64,000 nucleotides of DNA from Halieaceae bacterium UBA4452 (GTDB taxonomy: Bacteria; Pseudomonadota; Gammaproteobacteria; Pseudomonadales; Halieaceae): the NCBI GenBank assembly GCA_002389505.1, contig DGPA01000021.1:166696-230695 (forward strand). Direction: 5' to 3'. Of the stretch, positions 17,083-25,962 are shown piece by piece. The position numbers were made by a program, and so were the translations under genes. The stretch's first letter is position 1. Every line of letters starts with the position of its first letter. Under the pieces are notes generated by a model. That model was not told the origin of the DNA. It saw only the letters and a program-made list of their open reading frames with translations, and ran no database searches.

Positions 17083-17748
17083 TCATAGATGCCCACCGCC
17101 ACCGACCAATCGCCCATTGTTAAGGGTAATAATGCGGTGTCTGAGGCGAGAAATAAGTGCCAAATCGTGACTCGCAATGACGACCATTACGCCGACTTGA
17201 TTAAACGCCTCAAACAAGGACATGATTTCTGCAGATAACTGAGGATCGAGATTACCTGTCGGTTCATCGGCGATAAGAATTTTTGGCCGGGCGACCACCG
17301 CTCTGGCAATGCCCACCCGTTGTTGCTCGCCACCCGACAACACCGCTGGATTTGCCCGCTCCCGCTGGAGCAAGCCCACCTTGTCGAGGGCGGCACGCAC
17401 GCGACGATTAACATCTCTCATCTCGAACCCAGCGATATGTAAGGGCAAGGCAACATTGTCAAACACCGTGCGATCAAACAGTAACTGATGATCCTGAAAA
17501 ACGATGCCAAAGTCTCGACGATAGGTACCGATCGCACGCCGCTTCACTCGGCTTGTATCTCGATGATTAACCATCAAACACCCACTTGTCGGCCGCTCCA
17601 GCAACATAAGCAACCGTAAAAAAGTACTTTTACCCGCGCCTGAGTGGCCGGTAAGAAACACCATTTCACCACTATCGATGGTCAGCGAGATATCACGAAT
17701 GGCATCATGGTTATCAAAGCGCTTACCCACTCGATCAAACACAATCAT
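17083..17748 (-). CDS. ftsE: Cell division ATP-binding protein FtsE
   Basis: ABC-type ATPase of the FtsEX divisome complex at the inner membrane. The 221 residues hold Walker A (GHSGAGKST, about residues 34-42), the Q-loop in IVFQDHQLL, the signature LSGGEQQR, Walker B (ILIADEPTGNLD) and the H-loop IASHD. It overlaps the ftsY stop by 4 bp (ATGA type), so the two are translationally coupled. Confidence 0.97.
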   Translation of the reverse strand: MIVFDRVGKRFDNHDAIRDISLTIDSGEMVFLTGHSGAGKSTFLRLLMLLERPTSGCLMVNHRDTSRVKRRAIGTYRRDFGIVFQDHQLLFDRTVFDNVALPLHIAGFEMRDVNRRVRAALDKVGLLQRERANPAVLSGGEQQRVGIARAVVARPKILIADEPTGNLDPQLSAEIMSLFEAFNQVGVMVVIASHDLALISRLRHRIITLNNGRLVGGGGHL

Positions 17749-18887
17749 TGATCAATCACCTTGCGCTGATCAAAAAGAGCGTCAATGAAGGTGCTCGCTT
17801 CGAAAGGCCTCAAATCCTCAACCCCTTCTCCCACGCCAATGAACCGAATGGGGCGCGCCAACCTCTGGGCAATAGCGAAGATAACACCCCCCTTGGCAGT
17901 GCCATCGAGCTTAGTCAATACAATGCCGGAGATACCCACAGCTTTATCAAATTGCTCGGCTTGTGACACTGCGTTTTGTCCCGTGCCGGCGTCTAACACC
18001 AGTAGTATTTCGTGGGGCGCAGCAGGCACCTGTTTCCGCATGACGCGCACTACTTTTTCCAGTTCATCCATCAGATGGGTTTGATTTTGCAGTCGTCCGG
18101 CAGTATCGGCAATTAAAATATCTGCACCTCGAGCTGTGGCGGCTTGCAGGCCATCAAAGAGTACAGAGGCGCTATCAGCGCCCGTATGTTGCGCAATGAC
18201 GGGCACGTCATTTCGCTCGCCCCACGCTTGAAGTTGCTCTACCGCCGCCGCTCGGAAGGTGTCTCCTGCGGCGAGCATTACCGATTTCCCCTCAGACTTT
18301 AACCGATAAGCCAATTTGCCAATAGTGGTGGTCTTACCTGCACCGTTCACGCCCACCACTAAAATAACATAGGGGCTGGCACCATCGGGATTCAGTGCTT
18401 GTTCACAGGGTTTAATGATCTCTAGTAGCGCCGCCTTAGTGGCCCGCATGACTGCGTTGCCATCGGCTAGTTCGTTGCGAGACATACGGTCGGTAATGGC
18501 ATCGATCACCCGTTGAGTGGCCTCCATGCCGAGGTCGGACATCAGTAGTTGAGACTCCAAGTCCTCCAGCAATGCGTCGTCGATAACCTTTGCACCGAGA
18601 AAAAGATTGCCTAGACCATTCGCTAGTTGGTCTCCACTGCGACTCAAGCCCTGCTTCAAGCGTTTATAGAAACCTGTCTCCCCAGTGCCCTCTTGCCACG
18701 CCGCTGGCTTGCTCGCGACTATCGGCGCGGTATTTTCTACCCGAGGCTGCCCGGCAGTTGAAGCTTCCTCACCGCTCTCTTCCAAGTCGTTCAGAGACTC
18801 GGCCAGTGGATCAGCCCATTCGCGTTCGGCAGAAGAATCCTTGGACTGGCTCGAGGATTTTTGCCAACGTTTGAATAACTTCATCAC
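17745..18887 (-). CDS. ftsY: Signal recognition particle receptor FtsY
   Basis: SRP-type GTPase that docks ribosome-nascent chain complexes to the Sec translocon. The 380 residues comprise an acidic A domain (about 1-85), the N domain, and the G domain with GVNGAGKTTTIGKLAYRL (P-loop), DTFRAAAVEQL, DTAGRLQNQTHLMDEL and TKLDGTAKGG, ending GVGEGVEDLRPF. It is the first gene of the ftsYEX operon and is divergent from rsmD across a 96-bp promoter region. Confidence 0.97.
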   Translation of the reverse strand: MMKLFKRWQKSSSQSKDSSAEREWADPLAESLNDLEESGEEASTAGQPRVENTAPIVASKPAAWQEGTGETGFYKRLKQGLSRSGDQLANGLGNLFLGAKVIDDALLEDLESQLLMSDLGMEATQRVIDAITDRMSRNELADGNAVMRATKAALLEIIKPCEQALNPDGASPYVILVVGVNGAGKTTTIGKLAYRLKSEGKSVMLAAGDTFRAAAVEQLQAWGERNDVPVIAQHTGADSASVLFDGLQAATARGADILIADTAGRLQNQTHLMDELEKVVRVMRKQVPAAPHEILLVLDAGTGQNAVSQAEQFDKAVGISGIVLTKLDGTAKGGVIFAIAQRLARPIRFIGVGEGVEDLRPFEASTFIDALFDQRKVIDQ

Positions 18888-18983
18888 TGTCTACTCACTG
18901 TTCTTGGCGGCGGTATTTGTTAATTAGGCCGTGAACATGTTATCACTCGCTCTGCCCAGACAGAAACGAGTAAACGGCTAAAG

Positions 18984-19535
18984 ATGGCAAACACAGGTAA
19001 AGTCAGAATCATTGCCGGGCGATGGCGAGGACGTACTATTACGTTTCCTGACCACACAGGGCTCCGACCCACCCCCAGCCGCATTCGCGAGACGCTCTTT
19101 AACTGGCTAGCGCCTTCGCTTCACGGCGCGCGATGCTTGGACATGTTTGCGGGCAGCGGTGCCCTGGGGTTAGAGGCCTTGTCGAGGGGTGCGTTTAGCT
19201 GTGATTTTGTCGAATGCGCCAACGAGCCAGTGCAAGCGCTAAACGCGCAGCTACGACAATTAGGCGGAGAGTCACAAGCAGCTGTCTATCAAGCCGATGC
19301 GCTCCAGTGGTGTCAGGACCAACATTACGATATTGTCTTTGTTGATCCGCCCTTCGCCGCTCATTTATGCGAGGGGGCGATAAAACACTTGTTGCGCAAC
19401 GCCATGGTCGCGAGGGGTAGCCAGATATATCTTGAGCAGAGCGCCCTAGCGCCACCTAGCAGCACTGAGCCATTGGCTGTTCTAAAAGATAAACAAGCCG
19501 GCGACGTCCGGTATAGGCTACTAGAAGTCGACTAA
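18984..19535 (+). CDS. rsmD: 16S rRNA (guanine-966-N2)-methyltransferase
   Basis: SAM-dependent enzyme that methylates G966 in 16S rRNA. The 183 residues begin with the basic VRIIAGRWRGRTI segment, followed by LRPTPSRIRETLFNWL, the SAM loop CLDMFAGSGALGLEALSRGA, and the catalytic motif FVDPPF. Its order next to divergent ftsY and upstream of coaD is conserved in gammaproteobacteria. Confidence 0.96.
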   Translation: MANTGKVRIIAGRWRGRTITFPDHTGLRPTPSRIRETLFNWLAPSLHGARCLDMFAGSGALGLEALSRGAFSCDFVECANEPVQALNAQLRQLGGESQAAVYQADALQWCQDQHYDIVFVDPPFAAHLCEGAIKHLLRNAMVARGSQIYLEQSALAPPSSTEPLAVLKDKQAGDVRYRLLEVD

Positions 19536-19603
19536 TCGCCGCTATTTGTCTAGCGGCACTCGCTTGTGTAGAGTCTTCGCGGCAACCTATAGGAAACTAC
19601 ATC

Positions 19604-20089
19604 ATGCGCACCCACACTGTCGTTTATCCTGGCTCTTTTGATCCAATTACCAATGGCCACATTGACCTTGTTGAGCGAGCGGCGCGGCTTTTTGACCGCG
19701 TTGTGATTGCTATTGCATCTAGCGAGCGAAAAAATCCGCTGTTCTCCCTCGATGAGCGAGTGGAACTCACCCAGCAGGTGCTCACCCATTTAGACAACAT
19801 AGAAGTGACCGGCTTCAATATTTTGCTCACCGACTTCGTTACCCAGCAGGGTTCCAACTGTGTATTGAGAGGACTCCGGGCAGTCGCTGACTTTGAATAT
19901 GAGTTTCAGCTTGCCAATATGAACAGAGCCATGAAACCCGATTTTGAAAGTGTCTTTTTAACCCCAGCAGAGCATCTCTCTTACATTTCATCCTCTTTAG
20001 TGCGTGAAATTGCCTCACTAGGCGGCGATATTACCCCCTTTGTAGCGCCACCAGTGGCTCAGGCTCTGGTCAATAAATATAACCCCTAG
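19604..20089 (+). CDS. coaD: Phosphopantetheine adenylyltransferase
   Basis: Penultimate step of coenzyme A synthesis: transfers AMP from ATP to 4'-phosphopantetheine. The 161 residues show the nucleotidyltransferase motif PGSFDPITNGHIDLVERA with the T/HxGH element, KNPLFSLDERVEL, RGLRAVADFEYE, and YISSSLVREIASLGGD. Its stop region overlaps the convergent mutM stop by 4 bp. coaBC, the preceding CoA enzyme, lies 2 kb away. Confidence 0.97.
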   Translation: MRTHTVVYPGSFDPITNGHIDLVERAARLFDRVVIAIASSERKNPLFSLDERVELTQQVLTHLDNIEVTGFNILLTDFVTQQGSNCVLRGLRAVADFEYEFQLANMNRAMKPDFESVFLTPAEHLSYISSSLVREIASLGGDITPFVAPPVAQALVNKYNP

Positions 20090-20895
20090 CGCTGACACGT
20101 TGGGCAGAATACCGTCGCGCGATTGTTTTGTCGTATAGCTTTCAGCACGGTTGTGCATTGACGGCACAATAGGCCATCCCGGCCATACACCCGAAGCTGC
20201 TGAGCAAAGTAGCCTGGCTTGCCATCGCCCCCCACATAGTCGCGGAGCGTTGTGCCACCCTTGTCTATTGCGCCAGCCAATACGGCTTGCACAGAACTGA
20301 CGAGGGTCGTATAGCGCGCTGCGCTAATCCTCCCCGCAGCCCGATCGGGGCGAATACCTGCCATAAATAACGCTTCATTGGCGTAAATATTACCGACACC
20401 GACAACAACTTTACCGTCCATAAGAAACGATTTAACGGCGATTTTTCTACCGCGAGAACGCTGGTAAAGGGCACCTCCGGTAAACTCGTCTGACAACGGC
20501 TCGGGGCCTAAATGGCGCAAAAGGTCGTGATTGTCGCCTAAAACCCAATGAAAACTACCAAATCGCCGAGGATCGTTGTAACGTAAACACTGCCCGTTAT
20601 CGAGCACAATGTCGACATGGTCGTGAACAAAAGGTGGCGTGGCTGCGGGCATGACGCGAAGGGATCCAGACATCCCCAGATGAACCATTACTGACCCCCT
20701 CGCAGTGTCGATGAGCAAATATTTGGCTCGCCGGCGGATTCCCAGTAGCCGCTGACCAGCCAAACGGGTAGGTAGATTAGCCGGCACCGGCCAGCGTAAT
20801 CGGCGCTCTCGCACTATTACCTGCTGCACGGAGCGACCCACAATATGTGGCGCTAACCCTCTTCGGGTCGTTTCGACTTCAGGTAGCTCTGGCAT
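20086..20895 (-). CDS. mutM: Formamidopyrimidine-DNA glycosylase
   Basis: Base-excision repair glycosylase/AP lyase that removes 8-oxoguanine. The 269 residues start MPELPEVETTRRGL, giving the catalytic Pro2 and Glu3. The conserved lysine is in RRRAKYLLID, and the C-terminal zinc finger has paired cysteines (CRQC and CPTC, about residues 243-267) with the QNNRATVFCP element. Length and motifs are typical and nothing is degenerate. Confidence 0.97.
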   Translation of the reverse strand: MPELPEVETTRRGLAPHIVGRSVQQVIVRERRLRWPVPANLPTRLAGQRLLGIRRRAKYLLIDTARGSVMVHLGMSGSLRVMPAATPPFVHDHVDIVLDNGQCLRYNDPRRFGSFHWVLGDNHDLLRHLGPEPLSDEFTGGALYQRSRGRKIAVKSFLMDGKVVVGVGNIYANEALFMAGIRPDRAAGRISAARYTTLVSSVQAVLAGAIDKGGTTLRDYVGGDGKPGYFAQQLRVYGRDGLLCRQCTTVLKAIRQNNRATVFCPTCQR

Positions 20896-20987
20896 AAGGT
20901 CAATGGGTCATCAGGGGCCGGTGGAGGCAATTATGCGGTGCTCTGAGGCCATATCAACGCATACCACACATTAACGCACCTGGGCTC

Positions 20988-21016
20988 AAAAAAAACCCCA
21001 GCATTGCTGGGGTTTT
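20988..21016 (-). terminator. Intrinsic terminator after rpmG
   Basis: A 7-bp stem (CCCCAGC/GCTGGGG) with a 3-nt loop at 20996-21012 is followed, on the minus strand, by eight consecutive T residues. It lies 24 bp after the rpmG stop and ends the rpmB-rpmG transcript. A shorter T-run on the plus side makes weak bidirectional activity possible. Confidence 0.92.
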
Positions 21017-21035
21017 AGCGCAGTGTTATCAGGCG

Positions 21036-21191
21036 TTACTTAATTTTAGCTTCTTTGTACATCACGTGCTTTCGAGCCACTGGGTCGTATTTTTTCATCT
21101 CCAGCTTCTCAGGGGTTGTCCGCTTATTTTTATCGGTCGTGTAAAAATGACCGGTTCCAGCGGATGAATTCATACGAATTTTCTCGCGCAT
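21036..21191 (-). CDS. rpmG: 50S ribosomal protein L33
   Basis: A 51-residue basic protein (begins MREKIRMNSSAGTGHFY, ends MYKEAKIK) matching proteobacterial L33, a component of the large ribosomal subunit. The cysteine-free form is present, that is, the zinc-independent type. ATG 21191 is preceded by GGAG on the minus strand. It lies 12 bp after rpmB and shares its promoter and terminator. Confidence 0.96.
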   Translation of the reverse strand: MREKIRMNSSAGTGHFYTTDKNKRTTPEKLEMKKYDPVARKHVMYKEAKIK

Positions 21192-21203
21192 GACGTTAGC
21201 TCC

Positions 21204-21440
21204 TTAGAATTTTTCGCCGCGGGTACGGAGATCATCAAGCACGGCTTCAATACCTAGCTTGTCAATAATGCGCATGCCTTTACTGGACACTCGCAAAGCG
21301 ACAAAGCGCTTCTCTGACTCAACCCAAAAGCGGTGATTGTGAAGATTTGGCAAAAACCGACGGCGAGTCCTGTTTTTGGCGTGCGATACGTTGTTACCGG
21401 TAACGGGGCGCTTGCCGGTTACCTGACATACTCGGGACAT
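21204..21440 (-). CDS. rpmB: 50S ribosomal protein L28
   Basis: A 78-residue protein beginning MSRVCQVTGKRPVTGNNVSH, the invariant L28 start, and ending in the VSSKGMRIIDKLGIE region. I placed the start at 21440. A longer frame to 21506 runs through the promoter and is not credible. First gene of the rpmB-rpmG operon. Confidence 0.97.
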   Translation of the reverse strand: MSRVCQVTGKRPVTGNNVSHAKNRTRRRFLPNLHNHRFWVESEKRFVALRVSSKGMRIIDKLGIEAVLDDLRTRGEKF

Positions 21441-21474
21441 GGTACAACCCTGTCGACAATAGAAAAGGGTGCGC

Positions 21475-21503
21475 TTTATACCAGAGGGGGCCGCTAACTG
21501 CAA
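21475..21503 (-). promoter_or_regulatory. Sigma-70 promoter of rpmB-rpmG
   Basis: On the minus strand TTGCAG (-35) is followed by 17 bp and TATAAA (-10, at 21475-21480). The spacing is optimal and the boxes are 4/6 and 5/6 matches to consensus. It sits 35 bp upstream of the rpmB ATG, just past the radC stop, so rpmBG has its own strong promoter independent of radC. Confidence 0.8.
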
Positions 21504-21512
21504 CAATGGCCA

Positions 21513-22157
21513 TTAAAATCCAGCCTCACCGTGACTTGCCATGGAATAAATGCCACCCCGCGCAACAATCAAATGATCGAGCAGTTGGATATCCACTAGT
21601 CCGAGAGCCTCACGCAGGCGCCGCGTAATCTGCCGGTCGGCAGCGCTGGGGTGCAGCGAGCCACTAGGGTGATTGTGGGCAATAATGAGGCTGCTTGCAC
21701 CCCATTGCAGGGCCTTAAGTACAACATCGCGGGGGTATACTGCGGCACAGTCTACGGTGCCCTCGAAGATATCATCACAACCCAGCAGCCGATGGCGACC
21801 ATTCAGATAGAGGGCACAGAACAGTTCTCGCTCCCGCCCAACGAGATGGCAGCGTAAATAATGCTCACAATCCATAGGCGAATTGAGCGTTGGTCGGGCA
21901 CTGAGCTCCTCGTAGGCCAGCCAATCGGCGAGCGTTAGGGCGGCTTGCAGGCGACGCAGTCGAGCGACACCCAATCCTGCCGCCTTCTGGCGCCCATGAA
22001 TAAGCGCGCTTACCCATTCTCCCAGTGAGCCACAGTGAAAATCGGCGTGATGGCTAAACTCGCGCTCAATCACCGTGGGGTCCGCACCAATAATTTCTGC
22101 CACCAGTGCCAGCGGTGCCGGCCCTTGCCGCGCTGCGATGCGATGATAGGTGTCCAA
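21513..22157 (-). CDS. radC: RadC family JAB/MPN protein (UPF0758)
   Basis: A 214-residue protein with a short N-terminal helical region and a C-terminal JAB1/MPN-like metal-binding domain. The JAMM-type motif HNHPSGSLHPSAADRQITRRL is at about residues 161-181. Despite the name, a direct role in recombination repair is not supported for the family; its biochemistry is unresolved. The N-terminus lacks the usual PREKLL element and looks slightly trimmed. It is divergent from coaBC across 53 bp, a widely conserved arrangement. Confidence 0.92.
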   Translation of the reverse strand: MDTYHRIAARQGPAPLALVAEIIGADPTVIEREFSHHADFHCGSLGEWVSALIHGRQKAAGLGVARLRRLQAALTLADWLAYEELSARPTLNSPMDCEHYLRCHLVGRERELFCALYLNGRHRLLGCDDIFEGTVDCAAVYPRDVVLKALQWGASSLIIAHNHPSGSLHPSAADRQITRRLREALGLVDIQLLDHLIVARGGIYSMASHGEAGF

Positions 22158-22210
22158 GTTGATCCCTAAATGCTAGTGTTACAAGGATTCTTTCATGTAA
22201 TAACGAGCCC

Positions 22211-23407
22211 ATGGGACACCTATTCAATCGCAATATCATCGTTGGGGTCAGTGGCGGAATAGCCGCTTACAAATCAGCAGAGCTGGTACGCGAGCTGCGC
22301 AAGCTCGGGGCCCGGGTTAAAGTCGTCATGACCAGAGGCGCAACCGAGTTTATTACACCTCTGACGTTACAAGCCCTCTCCGGTGAGCCGGTTCACATCG
22401 ACCTCCTCAACGAAGCGGCAGAAGCCGGTATGGGACATATTGAACTGGCTCGATGGGCGGATGCACTGCTCATTGCCCCAGCGACAGCTGACCTTTTGGC
22501 GCGACTGGCGGCGGGTCGAGCGGATGACCTCTTGTGTACCATAGCCCTAGCTACCCCCGCGCCAATCATGGTTGCCCCTGCCATGAATCAACACATGTGG
22601 TCCAATCCCAGTACTGCCGCCAACATTGCCACACTGATGAAACGGGCTGTGACTGTCATTGGACCTGCTGCGGGGGAGCAGGCCTGCGGTGACGTAGGCC
22701 CAGGGCGCCTAGTAGAGCCCGAGCACATTGTCGCTCAACTGGCCGAATCCTTTAGTGCGCAAAGTCTGGCAGGCAGGCGGGTTGTCATCACCGCGGGCCC
22801 CACCCAGGAGGCATTGGATCCGGTTCGCTATTTATCCAATCATAGCTCGGGAAAAATGGGCTTTGCGCTAGCGCGAGCGGCGGCGGAAGCCGGTGCGCTA
22901 GTCACATTAATCACCGGGCCAGTGGTGCTCAGCACCCCAATGAACGTTGAGCGTATCGACGTTGTCAGCGCCGACGACATGCTTGAAGCAGCTCAACTGC
23001 ATGGCGCAGGATGTGATATTTTCGTGGGTGCCGCCGCGGTCGCGGATTACCGCCCAGCCACAGTCAGCGGCCAAAAAATAAAAAAGTCAGAGGACCGTAT
23101 CGTCTTTGATTTAATGAAAAATCCTGACGTTATTGCCACAATGGCCGTGATGGAGCAGCGGCCCACGCTGGTGATTGGCTTTGCAGCAGAGACAGAAAAA
23201 ATGCTTGAGCACGCCCGGGGCAAACTGCTCAAAAAAAGTCTCGATTTTGTGATCGCCAACGATGTTTCTCGCAGTGATATTGGGTTTAATAGTGACCTGA
23301 ACTGCGTCAGCGTTATCGATCACACGTCGTGCACTGAGCTACCCCTGGCCAATAAAAGTGTCTTGGCAAAAAGACTGTTTGACATGCTGGCTTCACGGCT
23401 GTCTTGA
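22211..23407 (+). CDS. coaBC: Bifunctional phosphopantothenoylcysteine decarboxylase/synthetase
   Basis: Makes 4'-phosphopantetheine from phosphopantothenate and cysteine in two steps. The N-terminal flavoprotein domain CoaC (about residues 1-190) shows GVSGGIAAYKSAELVREL, the PAMNQHMW catalytic motif and the ACGDVGPGRL loop. The C-terminal CoaB domain has TAGPTQEALDPVR, NHSSGKMGFA, AAAVADYRP and the KKSED segment. The 398-residue length is normal. In many relatives dut follows; here the next gene is the AlgC-like protein. Confidence 0.97.
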   Translation: MGHLFNRNIIVGVSGGIAAYKSAELVRELRKLGARVKVVMTRGATEFITPLTLQALSGEPVHIDLLNEAAEAGMGHIELARWADALLIAPATADLLARLAAGRADDLLCTIALATPAPIMVAPAMNQHMWSNPSTAANIATLMKRAVTVIGPAAGEQACGDVGPGRLVEPEHIVAQLAESFSAQSLAGRRVVITAGPTQEALDPVRYLSNHSSGKMGFALARAAAEAGALVTLITGPVVLSTPMNVERIDVVSADDMLEAAQLHGAGCDIFVGAAAVADYRPATVSGQKIKKSEDRIVFDLMKNPDVIATMAVMEQRPTLVIGFAAETEKMLEHARGKLLKKSLDFVIANDVSRSDIGFNSDLNCVSVIDHTSCTELPLANKSVLAKRLFDMLASRLS

Positions 23408-23467
23408 TCAGTAGGGGTTGGGTAAGACAAAAACAAATAGGACCAAGCTGACTGGGAGTATATATCG

Positions 23468-25924
23468 GTGCAAAATAACAAATCGAGCGGCGAATTCGAG
23501 GTTCGCGCTGATGGTTTAGCATTAAGAAAGCTACTCACCACTGTCGTGCTAACCATGACAATTCCAAGCATCATGGCTTTAGGATGGTTGATTGGCATCC
23601 GCGAACCCAATATCCATGACCGCAATGGCATTAGCAATGCTGACACCGTTACCGTCTCTAAAGCCAAGCTGATCGGCGTTTACATAGCCGATCTACTGGC
23701 GGTTACAGAGACTATTGCTGCCAATCTTGATTCGACAGGCTCAGTGCAAACCAGTACTTACTTTCCCGAAGCGACAAAGCTGTCTGTTATTGCGCTCGAT
23801 GACATGGGTACGGTCGATCTTGCCCCCGGGGTGCAAGGCCTATCCTCACACATCGGTGTCGACTTAGTTCGCCGGGCATTTGCAGGTGAACAACCACCAC
23901 CCGAAGTAGTATTGAACGCGGAAAACCAACACGTACTCGTCGCGCGTAGTTTCGGAAACCCTCCCGCTGGCGTCGTCCTTGCTGAGCTCTCCTATCAGCG
24001 TATTAGTCATCTCGTTGACAGTGGTGACGCTGAGGGAAGTTATCAGCTGCTCCAACGCTTGTCCCGAGGAGCTGAGCAGGTGATTGCAGGGGATTTATCC
24101 GGTCAAATACCCCTAGCCACCGCTCCCATTGAAGGCACATCGTGGCGCATTGAATTTGCACCGAAGCCCACATGGCTAGCCAAGGTAGAGCCCGGTTGGT
24201 CAGGCGCAATTATTGTCTTGATAATGATGTTTACCGGGCTTATCGCCGGCCTTACCATGCTGGTCATTGGGTTACGGCAACTATTAGCGCGGGAGGCACA
24301 TGCCCTTCTGGAATTGAGCGGCACCCATAAAGGGAGTATGAAGCTCAATCTGCAGGCCTTCATTCCCGTGGCAAAAATGCTGCGCCAACTCAGTCAAAAG
24401 TCGCGGCGACAAGTGGTCAACCGGGGGCGTAATAACGCCGACGCAATGATTGCGGAGGCGCCTGCCGACGATGTCGATGCAAACAACAAGGTACCTGTAC
24501 AGCCAACGGACGAACCCACCCCCAGCACAGAGTCAGCCGATGGCGATGCGCACCACCCAGACGACGGCCTCCAGGCGCTTTTCGACGAAGAATGTATTCA
24601 GGGCCTAGGGGCTACAGAACTGACCGACCCCGTCGTTGGCAAAATGGCAAGTGCCATCGCAGTCATCGCTCATAACCACGATATTCAGACCTTGGTGGTG
24701 GCACATGATGCACGACCCAGCAGTGCCCGAATCAGAACAACAGTGGTCAAAACGTTACTCGCCAGCGGCAGGGATGTAATAGACCTTGGCGAAGTGCCAC
24801 CAGCAATCGTTCACTACGCGATGCAAAAAACCAACACGCAGTCGAGCATCATGATTTCTAGTGATCACACCGATCATGCAGTCAATGGCTTGCAAATAAC
24901 AATGAACAACAAGGCGCTCAGAGGCAATGATTTACAGGAAGTGCTTAGCATCATGCGCTCCGAACAACGGGTGCAAGGCGTCGGACGAACGGCCAAAGAA
25001 AATGTCATCCCCGCCTACCTCGACCAAATCACTCTCGATGTTATGTTGGCGCTGCCCCTGAAGGTGGTTATCGACTGCGATTACGGTAGCGCGGCGCACA
25101 TCGTACCCGATGTCATTGAAGCTCTTGATTGCGAAGTTGAGCTCATTAATCACCCCGAGAATGCTCAGCGCCCGACTGACTGGCAATTGCATAGCGCCTT
25201 AGCGCTATTAGGGGAGAAAGTCCGTGCCACCAACGCGGATATTGGCGTGCTGCTTGGTAGCAATGGTGGTCGGCTGCACACTGTCACTGAGAAGGGCCGC
25301 ACCGTCGACAATGATCTCGTAATGATGCTGTTAGCCCGAGATATTCTTGAGCGAAATCCGGGTGCGAACGTAGTCTATGATGTTAAATTTACCCGTCATT
25401 TTGGCCCATTTGTGACCCAGGAGGGTGGTCGAGCGCTGCTCGCGCCCAGCAATATTTCACTTATCCGCGATAAAATGCGCCAGACCGAAGCTACTTTTGG
25501 AGGGGATTTCAATGGGCGTATTATCTTCAGGGATCGCTGGTACGATTTTGACGATGCCCTATACAGTATTGCGCGCTTACTCGAAGTATTAGCAACAGCG
25601 AGCGCAAGCTACGACGAAATGATTGCCGAATTACCGCAATCGGTGAGCACGCCAGAATTGCTGTTGGCGGTCGATGACGTCACTCGAGGCCAGCTGCTTC
25701 GGGAGTTGGCAGCTCAAACCGATTTTCCTGGTGCTCGTATTACTACCATCGATGGCCTCAGACTAGACTATGCTGATAGTTGGGGCGCGGTCGTGAATGA
25801 TTCAAGTAGATCGTCGTTATCTATGCGATTTGAGGGCAGCGACGCCAAGAGCTTGATCAGAGTTCAAACTATTTTCCGTGACATCATCCAAAAAGCCGCG
25901 CCCGATGTGGTGCTGCCTTTTTAA
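23468..25924 (+). CDS. AlgC-family phosphohexomutase-like membrane protein, catalytic residues lost
   Basis: An 818-residue protein. Membrane helices at about 22-43 and 246-268 bracket a periplasmic domain of about 200 residues. An acidic linker (about 325-370) leads to a phosphohexomutase-like domain (about 370-818) that aligns end to end with Pseudomonas AlgC recalled from memory. The fold segments are kept (ILERNPGANVVYDVKFTR, RDRWYDFDDALYSIARLLEVL, VLPF end), but the catalytic sites are not. The phosphoserine in TGSHNP is replaced at about Asp466 (SSDHTD). The metal loop DGDGDR has become GSNGGR (about 597-602), the sugar loop GEMSG is GDFNG, and the RxSNTT phosphate loop is NDSSRS. It therefore cannot be an ordinary mutase. 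Some Pseudomonas AlgC proteins carry a similar N-terminal membrane extension. The start is GTG 23468; it sits in the algC position between coaBC and argB. Confidence 0.85.
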   Translation: MQNNKSSGEFEVRADGLALRKLLTTVVLTMTIPSIMALGWLIGIREPNIHDRNGISNADTVTVSKAKLIGVYIADLLAVTETIAANLDSTGSVQTSTYFPEATKLSVIALDDMGTVDLAPGVQGLSSHIGVDLVRRAFAGEQPPPEVVLNAENQHVLVARSFGNPPAGVVLAELSYQRISHLVDSGDAEGSYQLLQRLSRGAEQVIAGDLSGQIPLATAPIEGTSWRIEFAPKPTWLAKVEPGWSGAIIVLIMMFTGLIAGLTMLVIGLRQLLAREAHALLELSGTHKGSMKLNLQAFIPVAKMLRQLSQKSRRQVVNRGRNNADAMIAEAPADDVDANNKVPVQPTDEPTPSTESADGDAHHPDDGLQALFDEECIQGLGATELTDPVVGKMASAIAVIAHNHDIQTLVVAHDARPSSARIRTTVVKTLLASGRDVIDLGEVPPAIVHYAMQKTNTQSSIMISSDHTDHAVNGLQITMNNKALRGNDLQEVLSIMRSEQRVQGVGRTAKENVIPAYLDQITLDVMLALPLKVVIDCDYGSAAHIVPDVIEALDCEVELINHPENAQRPTDWQLHSALALLGEKVRATNADIGVLLGSNGGRLHTVTEKGRTVDNDLVMMLLARDILERNPGANVVYDVKFTRHFGPFVTQEGGRALLAPSNISLIRDKMRQTEATFGGDFNGRIIFRDRWYDFDDALYSIARLLEVLATASASYDEMIAELPQSVSTPELLLAVDDVTRGQLLRELAAQTDFPGARITTIDGLRLDYADSWGAVVNDSSRSSLSMRFEGSDAKSLIRVQTIFRDIIQKAAPDVVLPF

Positions 25925-25962
25925 GTCACTAGCCCAAGAGTCCGGGGCGTCCCGGGGAGCTA

